From Haematobia irritans (Eukaryota; Arthropoda; Insecta; Diptera; Muscidae), in assembly GCF_050003625.1 (NCBI RefSeq), contig NC_134400.1, positions 195,251,918 to 195,315,917 on the forward strand: a stretch of DNA of 64,000 nt, in the 5' to 3' direction. Numbering within the stretch: the first letter of the stretch is position 1; each line of letters begins with the position of its first letter. This document shows positions 33,041-45,059 of this stretch, piece after piece. The notes below the pieces were generated by a model. It worked only from the letters and a program-made list of their open reading frames with translations. It did not search any database and was not told the DNA's origin. Position numbers and translations under genes: made by a program.

Positions 33041-35414
33041 TCAGCTGTCTGTATTGCACTGAGTTGTTTTTACTATTGCACGATGATCACTACCATGTAT
33101 TTGTTGTTTCCTTTTCCGAAGCAAATGCCTGTAACAGTGAGCGATGTTTTCTGTATCAACTTTGAAGTTCATTCGTTTGCTTGCAGGTACATTGTTTATG
33201 TGAAGTGTTTCTAGTGTAAACCTTTTGCTGTAATTATTCTCTCTTTCTAATATTCTTACGTCGTCAAAGTTTGGGGTATGATTGTTTCTCGCACAGTGGT
33301 CTGCTAGTGCCGTTTTTTGTGGTATTCGAGTTGGTGCGTAATTTAATATCCGATTTATGTCCTGAAATTCTTGTTTTTAATTTGTTTTTGGATGTTCCTA
33401 CATAAACTTTTTCACATTTTTCTTTATTATTTCCACCGCACGGTATTTCATAAATCGTATTATGTTTTTCCATAGTGGGGATCTTGGTTTTCATGTTGGA
33501 AAATAATTTTTTGAGAGTATTGTTTGACTTGTGTGCTAAAGTGTATTGTCCTTTATCAAAGATTTCAGAGTTTGTAATTCGTTCTGATAATTTGTTGACA
33601 TATACTAGTGACTTGTATATTGTTTCCTCGTTTTTATTTTCGTTTTGTTTTTTCCCCTCCGGATTAAATTGTGATATTAAGTCATTAATTAAATATTTTG
33701 GAAAATTATTGTTGTGTAGAATATCTCTAATAATGGATTTGTTTTTTGAATGATATTCTTTGTCACTTATGTTTAACACCCTGCTTATAAGATTTTTTGC
33801 TGTGTTAATCACTATCCTTTTTGGGTGTTGTGAAAAATAATTCATTATTCTCCCCGATGCTGTTGGTTTTTGGTACCAATCTAAACCAAGTTTATAATTT
33901 TCCTTCCTGATAACCAGCGTGTCTAAGTATGGAATTCTGCCGTTTTTCTCTATTTCTACCGTGAATTTTATGCTATTATGGAAGCCATTTAATGTTGTCA
34001 AGATCTCATGTATTGCACCTTCCCGAACCACAGCAAATATATCGTCCACATATTTCGTCAAGATTTTTGGTTTTGTTGTCAAGTTTTCCATGCAGTTGTC
34101 CAGTAAATGTTCCATAACTATATCAGCTACAATAGGTGAAGCAGATGATCCCATCGGCAGTCCTCTCTTTTGTTTATATGTTTTGTCTTCATACGTAAAG
34201 TATCTATTCTCCACTATGCAGAATTTTAAAATTTTCATAAATATATTCTTTGTAAGTCTAGTATGGCCCTCCAATTCTTGCCATCTACTTTCGATGATTT
34301 TTAAAGCTAAGTCAACCGGTACACTTGGGAATAGGGACACAACGTCAAAAGATACTAATTTTTCATCCTCCTTGATAGTCAGGTTCTTGATCTTATTTTT
34401 AAATTGCAGGGAGTCCTTTATATTGTACTTCGAGTCCTGTGTTAAAATTTTTAAAAGGTTTCCAATGTACTTGCAGAGATTGCTCGAAGTTGAATCTATA
34501 GATGAGCAAATTGGCCGTAATGGATAACCATCTTATGCTACGTCCATTTTTAGTCGCTTTTTCTCTGCAGGCGAAATCATGTTGTTTCTGTCCAGTTCCT
34601 CCACTAATTTGTTATTTTTTCTTTGCAACGATGTCGTTGGATCCTTGTTGATTCTTTGATACATCATCATGTCACTTATAATATTCATCATTCTCTGTTG
34701 ATATTCACTTTTTTTAAAATTAATATATTTTTATTTTTCTTTAGAAATTGTCGAGTTTACTCCACTGTTCTTGTAACGAACTTCTCCCTACTGTTGTATT
34801 TCATTTTATTTAAATGAGTTTCTAAAGTTGTTGCGAACATTGTTCTCGCAGTTTCCTGTTCTTCCTTTTCTTTTTTTGTAGATTGTATTATAAGTTCCCC
34901 ATCACTTATATATTTAAAAAGTGGAAATTCGGCTTTTGATGTTTGGAGACCATGTTTTTGTCCTAGCGACAGTAACCAATAATTTTTTCTTGTGTGTTGC
35001 GGTTGACTTTTCTTTAATTTCCCTTGTAATTTTATTTTCTCTTGTCCAAAGGTAATTCTTTTCTTCTTCATTAAGTTTACTGTCTAAGTATGATTTTATT
35101 CCGTCCTTTTCTCGTTCAATATCTCGTTTTATATTATGTTGATGTTTTATAACAACATTTAGAATTTTTCTTTGAAAATTCTCAATATGCTTGTCTAGCG
35201 TCTTCTGTACTTCATATTCCTTTCGTCCATTTCCTAATATATTGTAAACATTTTTCATTGCTTGTTTTATGAATCCTGGTATAATTCCCTCGTTGCGACA
35301 TTTTATTAGGAAAGTCATTGTCGATTTTGTCCTTATAACTTTTTCATTTAAATTTTTATGTCTATTTATACTGTGTTTTATGCTGTTGTTTTTCTTTAGT
35401 CTATTGTAGATCAT
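33041..35414 (-). pseudogene. Penelope-like reverse transcriptase / GIY-YIG endonuclease pseudogene
   Basis: The product would nick target DNA and copy the element RNA. The long frame (open from 34532 to 33264) has RT motif A SFDVVSLFPSVP, motif B GLPMGSSASP (34163-34134) and catalytic KYVDD (~34056-34041). GRIPYLDT and a GIY-YIG domain follow (TIYEIPCGG .. KVYVGTSKNKLKTRISGHK). Upstream frames encode the N-terminal region (FLIKCRNEGIIPGFIKQAMK, 35414 to ~34985). Lesions are a frameshift near the A6 tract at 34983-34988, a stop TAA near 34757 with loss of frame, and a stop at 34535-34533 with loss of residues before DGYPLRPI. A further frameshift lies at the A6 tract 33313-33318. After that one, KTALADHCARNNHTPNFDD continues to TGA at 33043-33041. 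This lineage pairs RT with GIY-YIG and is related to telomerase. Confidence 0.93.
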
Positions 35415-35474
35415 TTTTGAATTATTTGGTTGTTTCGGCGGGCTCTCCGTTTAATTATTAGTTTTTGTTTTTGG

Positions 35475-35890
35475 ACAAAGTTTCTATAGAAACAAAATTT
35501 GGACAAAATTTCCTATAGAAATAAAATTACTGACAAAATTTTCTCTAGAAATAAATTTTTAACAAAATTTTCTATAGAAATAAAATTTTGACACAATTAT
35601 CAACAAAAAAAAAAATTGTGACAAAATTTTGTATAAAACTAAAATTTGTATAAAATTTTTTTATAGAAATAAAATTTTGACAAAATTTTCCATAGAAATA
35701 AAATTTGGACAAAATTTTCCATAGAAATAAAATTTTGAAAAAAAAACATTCTATAGAAATAAAATTTGGACAAAATTTCCTATAAAAATAAAATGTTGAC
35801 ACAATTATCTATAGAAAAAAAATTGTGACAAATTTTGTATAAATATAAAATTTGTATAAAATTTTTTTATAGAAATAAAATTTTGTTGTT
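35475..35890 (+). repeat. 29-bp array between PLE 5' region and ORF
   Basis: About 14 monomers separate the plus-strand mirror of the pLTR (35893-36065) from the first codon of the PLE frame (35414). Either the array inserted into this PLE or two PLE fragments flank it. The variants GTATAAATATAAAATT and CCATAGAAATAAAATT are shared with 36.3-38.0 kb. Confidence 0.85.
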
Positions 35891-35892
35891 TT

Positions 35893-36065
35893 TTTTCTTG
35901 ATCTCAGATTAAAGCCATGCATTGACTAAACCACAAGTGTAGCTTAACCAACAGAGGAAAAGTATGCTTGTCAAATTTATTTGGGCAAAGCCCTATAGAC
36001 TGCAAGATGGTTGGATGTACAGCTGTTTCGGAATTACCACATTCCTCATCAACATCCTCTACTTG
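35893..36065 (-). mobile_element. Penelope-like 5' (pLTR) fragment, minus strand
   Basis: This is the reverse-strand homologue of 28028-28200, running from TGCAAGTAGAGGATG to CTGAGATCAA. It is upstream of, and in the same orientation as, the RT pseudogene, so it is plausibly the 5' end of that element. The adjoining 36066-36245 (non-array, reading AAACCCTTTTTCGGGAGGTT on minus) may be further pLTR. Confidence 0.7.
36013..36057 (-). ncRNA. Decayed hammerhead ribozyme (C3-to-U core change)
   Basis: The sequence is identical to the 28037-28081 ribozyme except that the core reads TTGATGA (36052-36046) and not CTGATGA. C3 normally pairs with G8 in the active site, so this copy should be inactive or strongly impaired. 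Helix I GGATG/CATCC, helix II GGAAT/ATTCC, GAAA and CAGCTGTA are all retained. Confidence 0.85.
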
Positions 36066-36249
36066 CAGCAAAACTATCAACCAATTATCAGAATAAATTC
36101 GGGTAATTCACTCAACCCAAAGTGAACTACACTTGAACCTCCCGAAAAAGGGTTTGATAGTCGGCTACTGCCTAAACAAATTTGCCAGCATATCTCTTTT
36201 CCTTTGCCAAACTCAAATCATCGATTTGAATGTATTTGGCTGGGTTTGT

Positions 36250-37975
36250 TTTTGACAAAATTTTCTATAGAAATAAAATTTTGACAAAATTTTCTATAGA
36301 AATAAAATCTTCATAAAATTTTCTATACAAATAAAATTTGGACAAAATTTCCTACAGAAATAAATTTTTTGACAACATTTTCTATAGAAATAAAATTTTC
36401 ATAAAATTTTCATAAAATTTTCTATAGAAATAAAATTTTCATAAAATTTTCTATAAAAATAAAGTTTTGACAAAATTTTCTATAGAAATAAAATTTTTGA
36501 CACAATTTTCTCTAGAAATAAATTTTAACAAATTTTTCTATCGAAATAAAATTTTGACAAAATTTTCCAAGGAAATAAAATTTGGACAAAATTTTCCATA
36601 GAAATAAAATTTTGACAAATTTTTTCATAGAAATAAAATGTTGAGAACATTTTCTATAGAAAAAAAAATTTCATAAAAGTTGCTATACAAATAAAATTTG
36701 GACAAAATTTTCTATAGAAATACAATTAGGACAAAATTTTGTATAAATATAAAATTTGGACAAAATTTTCCATAGAAAAAAAATTGTACAAAATTTTCTA
36801 TAGAAATAAAGTTTTCATAAAATTTTCTATAGAAATAAAGTTGTCATAACATTTTCTATACAAATAAAATTTGGACAAAATTTCCTATAGAAATAAAATT
36901 TTGACAAAATTATCTGTAGCAAATAAAATTGTGACAAAATTTTGTATAAAAATAAAATTTTCTATACAAATAAAATTTGGACAAAATTTCCTATAGAAAT
37001 AAATTTATTGACAAAATTTTCTATAGAAATAAAATTTTCATAAAATTTTATATAGAAATAAAATGTTGAGAAAATTTTCTATAGAAATAAAATTTTGACA
37101 AAATTATCTATAGAAATAAAATTGTGACAAAATTTTGTATAAATATAAAATTTATATAAAATTTTTTTATAGAAATAAAATTTTGACAAAATTTTCTATA
37201 CAAATAAATTTTTAACAAAATTTTCTATAGAAATAAAATTTTGACACAATTTTCTATAGAAATACATTTTTGACAAAATTTTCTATAGAAATAAAATTTG
37301 GACAAAATTTTCCATAGAAAAAAAAATTGACAAAATTTTCTATAGAAATAAAATTTAGACAAAATTTTTTTTACAAAATTTTCTCTAGAAATAAATTTTT
37401 AACAAAATTTTCTACAGAAATACAATTTGGACAAAATTTTCCATAGAAATAAAATTTAGACAAATTTTTTCATAGAAATAAAATTTTGAAAAATTGTTTC
37501 ATAGAAATAAAATTTTGACAAAATTTTGTATAAATATAAAATTTCGATAAAATTTTCTATAGAAATAAAATTTTAACCACATTTTCTATAGAAATAAATT
37601 TTTGACAAAATTTTCTATAGAAATAAAATTTTGCAAAATTTTGTATAAATATAAAATTTTGATAAAATTTCCTACAGAAATAAAATTTTAACCACATTTT
37701 CTATAGAAATAAAATTTTGGCAAAATTTTCATATAAATAAAAATTTAACTAAATTTTCTATAGAAATAAAATTTTGACAAAATTTTTTATAGAAATAAAA
37801 TTTTGACAAAATTTTTTATAGTAATAAAATTTTGTAATAATTTTGTATAAATATAAAATTTTGATAAAATTGTCTATAGAAATAAAATTTTGACAAAATT
37901 TTTTTATAAATATAAAATTTTGATAAAATTTTCTACAGAAATAAAATTTTGACAAAATTTTCTATAGAAGTAAAC
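36250..37975 (+). repeat. 29-bp repeat array, ~1.7 kb
   Basis: Monomers include common TTCATAAAATT, TGGACAAAATT and GTATAAATATAAAATT variants. A minus-strand frame (37758-37955) is array translation. The array ends at GTAAACTTTTGTGTCACGAC. Confidence 0.9.
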
Positions 37976-39385
37976 TTTTGTGTCACGACAATTTCGTGTC
38001 ACCTGCACACCTCTAATTTGGTGTGCGATTATCTTTGAATTTGTTCCAATTTTAGCGTTTGTTTCAAAGCATCTTGGTTTTCTTCTCTATGTATGTACAT
38101 ACATATCCATGACCTATATACACTCATATGATGGAGTATAAACGTTTATCATGTATACATAAATATATTATTAGTATTTGTTATGTTGTATGTTTTGTAA
38201 GTAAGAGTGTTCTACGGTATTTATTGTTAGGGATTTGGTGAAATGCGAGAATTATGATTTGGGGTTAAGATTTTTCGTTTTATGATTTTTGGCATAAGAA
38301 ACCCGATATCAATAAAATTTGAGAGGCCTATAAAATTGTGTTGGTCTATTTATACGTTAACAGTTTGCAAATATATAGCAAAGCAAATTTGATATTATGT
38401 TAATTTCATTTTAAATTGTCAGAAAAAAAAATACATTTCTCTGTAAGTTCGTTTGTCTAAAATTTCGTTCCTCAGTAAAGAAAAAGTTTGTCCTAGCGTT
38501 GCAATATTTTTCTTTTATTGTCCCAACCTTTTAGTCGAAATCGTATGGCCCAATGCTGTTGGTAGCACTAGAGATAGACAACATCAACGCCATCTATTGG
38601 TTAAATACGTAAAGGATTTTTTGATTTTCGATTTCAGGCGTCTATTAGTAAATTTCTTATAATAAATTAAACTATGTAAGAATTTATATAAGTACTATGA
38701 ATGTTATAAAGTATTCATAATACTAGTAAGTAATTAAAAAATATCCAATATAAAATTCTATATTGAAATTGAAAATAGTCTCGAAAAACACTAAAAATAC
38801 TTCCAGCCAATAGTGATAATTTTCTTAAATTTCAATAAATCGTTGATCTTTTAAGACATATAGTAATCCTTTACTATTCTCCCAAATGTTCATCTAAAAA
38901 ACAAGAACTTTCAACAATTTTGTTTCTGATAACTTCCAGATTCTAAACATCACGTTTTCTCATAAATTATAATTCAAAGCAAATGTGAATAATGAGAAAT
39001 TTTCCTTCACTCAATTCAAATGCGATTTTTCTTATTTTACATAAGCAGCATTACACTGGGCCATCGAGCAGTGGACACAAAACCGGAGCAATACGAAGAA
39101 AAAAAAAACAACAAAATAACCCCACTGAAATTTGGCCCAGGGACGGAATAAATGAAAGCAAAATTTTACAATTTATACAAATCTGAATTGATAAAATATG
39201 TATTTAATAAATCCTCCGATAGTCCATTCCATCAATCATTCAATCATGATACTCATGAAGAGAGTTGCCACATACTATTGTGATTGTTCATTCACAAAAA
39301 TGAGATTAGAAAATAACAAAATCAAAGTAATTTGTTTTCAAAAAGCGGACGAAAGGCTAGATAGACCCAGAAAATTTCTATAAAA
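37976..39385. other. Low-repeat AT-rich stretch
   Basis: It contains a short TTTGTCTAAAATTTCGTTCC fragment (38452-38470) related to the inverted repeat of the element at 50586-50818. Frames at 38453-39383 are short and unrelated to known domains. Confidence 0.4.
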
Positions 39386-42300
39386 AAATTTTACTATTGT
39401 AGAAAATCTTCTAAAAATTTTATAGCTATAGAAAATTTCTGAAAATTTTAATTCTATAGAATTTTTTTCTGAAAATTTTATTTCTATAGAAATTTTGTCT
39501 GGAAATTTTATTTCTATAGATAAACTTCTGAAAATTTTCTTAAAATTGTATTTCTATAGCTAAATTTTTGAAAATTTCATTTCCATAGAACATTTTCTAA
39601 AGTTTTATTTCTATATCAAATTTTCTAAAAATTTTATTTCTATAGCAAAATTTTTGAAAATTTTATTTCCATAGAAAATTTTCTATAAATTTTATTTCTA
39701 TACATATATTTTTGAAAATTTTATTTCTATAGAAAATTTTTCGAAAATTTTATTTCTATAGAAAATTTTGTCAAAATTTTATTTCTATAGAAAATTTTGT
39801 CAAAATTTTATTTCGGTAGAAAATTTTGTTAAAAATTTATTTCTAGAGAAAATTTTGTCAAAAATTGTATTTCTATAGGGAATTTTCTCCAAATTTTATT
39901 TGTATAGAAAATTTTGTCAAAATTTTATTTCTATAAAAAAGTTTATCAACATTTTACTTCTATAGAAAATTTTGTGATTTTTTTTTTCTGTAGAAAAATT
40001 TGTCAAAATTGTATTACTGTAGAAAATTTTGACAAAATTTTATTTTATTTCTATGAAAAAATTTGTCCAAATTTTAGTTCTATAGAAAATTTTGTCAAAT
40101 TTGTATTTCTATAGAATGTTGACAAAATACATTTTATTTCTATAGAAAATTTTGTTAAAAATTTATTTCTAGAAAAAATTTTTTTAAAAAATTTTATTTC
40201 TATGAAAACGTTGTCAAAATTTTATTTTCTATACTAAATTTTCGCAAAATTATATTTCAATAGAACATTTTCTGAAAATTTTTTATTCTTATATAATATA
40301 GAAAATTTTCTGAAAATTTTAGTGCTATAGAAAATTTTCTGAAAATTTTAATTCTATAGAAAAATTTCTGAAAATTATTTAATGCTATATAACATTTTTT
40401 ATTTTTTTTAGTTTTATAGAAAACTAACTAAAATTTTTCTAATTTTTTTAGTTCTATCGAAAATTAACTAAAATTGTTTTAGTTGAAAGATTTCTGAAAA
40501 TGTAATTTCTATAGAAAATTTTCTGAAAATTTTATTTTTACAGAAAATTTTATTTCTTTGGAAATATTTCTAATAATTTTTCTATAGAACATTTTCTGCA
40601 ATTTTTTTCTATAGAAAAATTCCTGCAAATTATATTTCTTTACTAAATTTTCTTGCAAATTGTAGTTCTATAGAAAAGTTTCTGAAAATTTCATTTCTAT
40701 AGAAAATTCTCTGAAAATTTTATTGTTATAGAAAATTTTCTGAACATTTTATTACTATAGAAAACTTTCTGAAAATTTTAGTTCTATAAAAAATTTACTG
40801 AAAATTTTATTTCCAAATAAAATTTTCTAAAAAAATTATTTCCATAGAAAAGTTTCATTAAAGATTTTATTTCAATAGAAAAATTTGTTTCTATTGAAAA
40901 TTGTCTGAATTTTTTATTTCTATAGAAAAAAATTTCATTTCTATAGAAAATTTTGTTAAAAATTTGTTTCTAGAGAAAATTTTGTAAAAAATTTTATTTC
41001 TATAGAAAACGTTGTAAAAATTTTATTTTCTATATTAAATTTTCGCAAAATTATAATTCAATAGAAAATTTTAGTGCTATAGAAAATTTTCTGAAAATTT
41101 TCTTGCTATAGAAAATTTTCTGAAAATTATCTAATGCTATATAAAATTTTTTAATTTTTTTTAGTTCTATCGAAAATTAACTAAAATTGTTTTAGTTCTA
41201 TGGAAAGTTTTCTGAAAATGTTATTTCTATAGAAAATTTTCTGAAAATTTTATTTCTACAGAAAATTTTATTTCTTTGGGAATTTTTCTAATAATTTTTC
41301 TATAGAACATTTTCTGCAATTTTTTTTCTATAGAAAAATTCCTGCAATTTTTTTTTCTATAGAAAAATTTCTGCAAATTATATTTCTTTACTAAATTTTC
41401 TTGCAAATTTTAGTTCTATAGAAATTTTTCGGAAAATTTCATTTCTATAGAAAATTCTCTGAAAATTTTATTGTTATAGAAAATTTTCTGAAAATTTTAT
41501 TTCTGTAGAAAATTTTCTGAAAAATTTTTATTCTTATATAATATAGAAAATTTTCTAAAAATTTTATTGCAATAGAAAATTTTCTGAAAATTTTAATTCT
41601 ATAGAAAAATTACTGAAAATTATTTAATGCTATATAAAATTTTCCAACTTTTTTTTAGTTCTATAGAAAATTAACGAAAATTTTTCTACTTTTTTTAGTT
41701 CTATCGAAAATTAACTAAAATTGGTTTAGTTCTATGGAAAGTTTTCTGAAAATTTTATTTCTATAGAAAATTTTATTTCTACAGAAAATTTTATTTGGAA
41801 ATTTTTCTAATAATTTTTCTATAGAACATTTTCTGCAATTTTTTTCTATAGAAAAATTCCTGCAATTTTTTTTTCTATAGAAAAATTTCTGCAAATTATA
41901 TTTCTTTACTAAATTTTCTTGCAAATTTTAGTTCTATAGAAATTTTTCGGAAAATTTCATTTCTAGAGAAAATTCTCCGAAAATTTTGTTGTTATAGAAA
42001 ATTTTATTTCTATAGAAAATTTTCTGAAAAATTTAGTTCTATAAAAAATTTACTGAAAATTTTATTTCTACAGAAAATTTTCCAAAAAATGTATTTCCAT
42101 AGAAAATTTTCATTAAAGATTTCATTTCAATAGAAAATTTTGTTTCTATTGAAAATTTTCTGAATTTGTTATTTCTATAGAAAAAATTTTTATTTCTATA
42201 GAAAATTTTGTTAAAAATTTATTTTTAGAGAAAATTTTGTAAAAAATTTTATTTCTATAGAAAACGTTGTCAAAATTTTATTTTCTATACTAAATTTTCG

Positions 42301-43290
42301 CACAATTATATTTCAATAGAAAATTTTCTGAAAATTTATTATTCTTATATAATAAAGAAAATTTTATTGCTATAGAAAATTTTCTGAAAATTTTAATTCT
42401 ATAGAAAAATTTCTGAAAATTATTTAATTCTATATATTTTTTTTTATTTTTTTTTTAGTTCTATAGAAAATTAACTAAAATTTTTCTAATTTTTTTAGTT
42501 CTATCGAAAATTAACTAAAATTTTCTATTAGTTCTATGGAAAGTTTTCTGAAAAATTTATTTCTTTCGAATTTTATTTTAATTCTGCATTTTTTGCAGTT
42601 TTTTTCTATAGAAAAATGTCTGCAAATTTTTTTCTATAGACAAATTTCTGCAAATTATATTTCTGTACAAAACTTTCTTGCAAATTGTAGTTCTATAGAA
42701 AATTTTCAGAAAATTTCATTTCTATAGAAAATTCTCTGAAAATTTTATTCTTATAGAAATTTTTTTAATTCTGCATTTTCTGCAGTTTTTTTCTATAGAA
42801 AAATTCCTGCAATTTTTTTTTCTATAGACAAATTTCTGCAAATTATATTTCTGTACAAAATTTTCTTGCAAATTGTAGTTCTATAGAAAATTTTCTGAAC
42901 ATTTTATTACTATAGAAAATTTTCTGAAAATTTTAGTTCTATAAAAACTTTACTGAAAATTTTATTTCCATAGAAAATTTTCTAAACAACGTATATCCAT
43001 AGAAAATTTTCATTAAAGATTTCATTTCAATAGAAAATTTTGTTTCTATTGAAAATTTGCTGAATTTTTTATTTCTATAGAAAAATTTCTGAAAATTGTA
43101 GTTCTATAAAAAATTTACTGAAAATTTAATTTCTATAGAAAAATTTCTAAAAAAAATATTTCCACAGAAAATTTTCATTAAAGATTTTATTTCTATAGAA
43201 AATTTTCTGAAAATTTGATTTATTTAGGAATTTTTGTAAAAATTTTATTTCTTTAGAAAATTTTATTTCTATTGAATTTTTTTTTAACTT
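39386..43290 (-). repeat. 29-bp-type array, CTGAAAATTTT variant, ~3.9 kb
   Basis: Monomers read TTTCTATAGAAAATTTTCTG followed by AAAATTTTA. A higher-order unit of about 0.9-1.1 kb is visible: the ordered marker CAATTTTTTTCTATAGAAAA / ATTCCTGCAA / ATTTCTTTACTAAATTTTC recurs near 40590, 41310 and 41835, with a shorter form at 42595-42850. TTAGTTCTATCGAAAATTAAC recurs near 40450, 41160, 41695 and 42497. No genes are present. Confidence 0.9.
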
Positions 43291-44589
43291 TATAGTAGCA
43301 AGTTTGTTACCCTCTATTGCATTAACATTTTTCAAATCAGGCAACACTGTTTATGAGACAAACAAATTTTCATTCAAATGACCCCCAAAGCGCAAGGAAT
43401 CAATTCGAACGTTATTTATTCAAATGATATGCGGCTATAAGCAATAGGCGCTGCTTTATATTTTTGTTTATTTTTTTATTTTTGGTCTTATGAAGCAAAA
43501 ACTTTTTCTAGTAGTTTCAAAAGGCCTTCTAAAAAGTCCAAAAGGCTAGAAAGATTCTTTTTTGTTTTCTTAAGTCGACAACAACAACAAAAAACACAAC
43601 AGCATAACAAAATTTGAATTCAAATTTCTAAAGAAGCCTAAGTACCGTTGACAAGAAAAGGATTATATTTATGCAAAAATTCAAAACCCAATTTTACATA
43701 GATAACCATTTCCGTATATCTTTTTTTTCTTTTTTTTTGATTTGGTCTAAGGGGGGAACTTTTCATTAATTTGCATAGAAATGAATTTTTGGATTCATAG
43801 TGATGGGCGAAAAGATGTGGTCAAAATGGCAAAAGGTTAAACGTGCCTCAAAATTCTATTGCCTAAACAAATAAAAATGAAAGAAATCTCTCTCTTTCTC
43901 CTTCTCTCCCTCTCAATGTATTTCTCTCATTCACCCATTCTCTTGTAATGTAAACAAATCTATGACAAAATAATGCCTTTAGCAAAATATGTCATTTATT
44001 TATATTCTCTGTTATAAACAGAAAAAATTAAATAAAAAATAAGCAAATAAACAAAAAATTGATATGAAGAATTCTTATTGATTAAGTTGCAAGCAAAATA
44101 TGCAAATTTTGAACTGACCTACTACCACAATATGACAGATACAAATGCACAATAGCCATAGCTCAAAGTTTCACCAATAGGCCAATCTAATGAATAGAGA
44201 AAGAGAGAGAGAGAGGTTACAGGTAAACAAAGCCTTTGTTGTTGCTGTCACACAAAACCAAAAAAGTGCCAAAATTAATTGATTATTCACTGTAACAGCA
44301 TATTCAATTAAAAAGTTAATTGCTTAAATTATTATTCACTTATAATTCAATAATGGCCTATTTTATAGGGGAAATTTCAAGAAGAACTTTTGTATAAAAA
44401 AAGGTAGATAAAAAAAATTACGGTGAAGAAGTTTACGATTAACTTATTTTACGGAAAAAAGTTCATAACGATTTATTTTAAGTTCATCATGAATGGTAAT
44501 CGGAGATGTTTTAACATTTATAATCCTGCACTGTAATTATAAGATTTTAATCTTGTTGTGTAGGTACTCAATAAAATGAAATGAAAATG
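43291..44589. other. Low-repeat stretch with simple sequence
   Basis: It holds (CAA)n at 43580, poly-T runs (43720-43740), CT-rich (43890-43915) and AG-rich (44200-44216) tracts. No gene was recognised. Confidence 0.4.
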
Positions 44590-45046
44590 AAAAATCGTGC
44601 GATACATATAAATATAGGAGCTATGTCTAAATCTGAACCGATTTCGATGCAATTTTGCACATTTAAAGGATAGTGAATTCTTTGTGCCAAGTTTGACGGC
44701 AATCGGTTGGTAAAAAAGCACAATGTAAACTTGTTTGACGAAATCGGGCGATACATGTATGTGGAAGCTATATCTTAATTTGATCCGATTTTTCAACACG
44801 CATTTGTTCTTGTTACAAAAAACTCTGTACCAAATTTCATCAAAATCGGTTAATAATTGCGATCGGGCGAACAACAAATACATGGACAGACGGACGGACA
44901 AACACCAAGCACTAGATCGACTCAGGAGACGATTCTGAGTCGATCGGTATATATTTTATGGGGTCTAAAATCAATATTTGTGGTAGGCACATTTTTTGGC
45001 AGACCAAAGTTATTATACTGTGAATACTATGTGGTTTAGGGTATAA
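44590..45046 (+). mobile_element. Dispersed repeat family 2 fragment
   Basis: It has GGAGCTATGTCTAAATCTG / AACCGATTT units (44618, 44763), AGACGGACGGAC (44886-44897), CGATTCTGAGTCGATCGG and a tail GGTTTAGGGTATAAAC (45033-45048). Overlapping frames on both strands reflect the repeat and not a gene. Confidence 0.65.
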
Positions 45047-45059
45047 ACAAAATGATGAC

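Noticed and set aside
33475..34527. Plus-strand frames opposite the reverse transcriptase
   Set aside because: They are antisense shadows of the minus-strand RT pseudogene, whose catalytic motifs define the coding strand.
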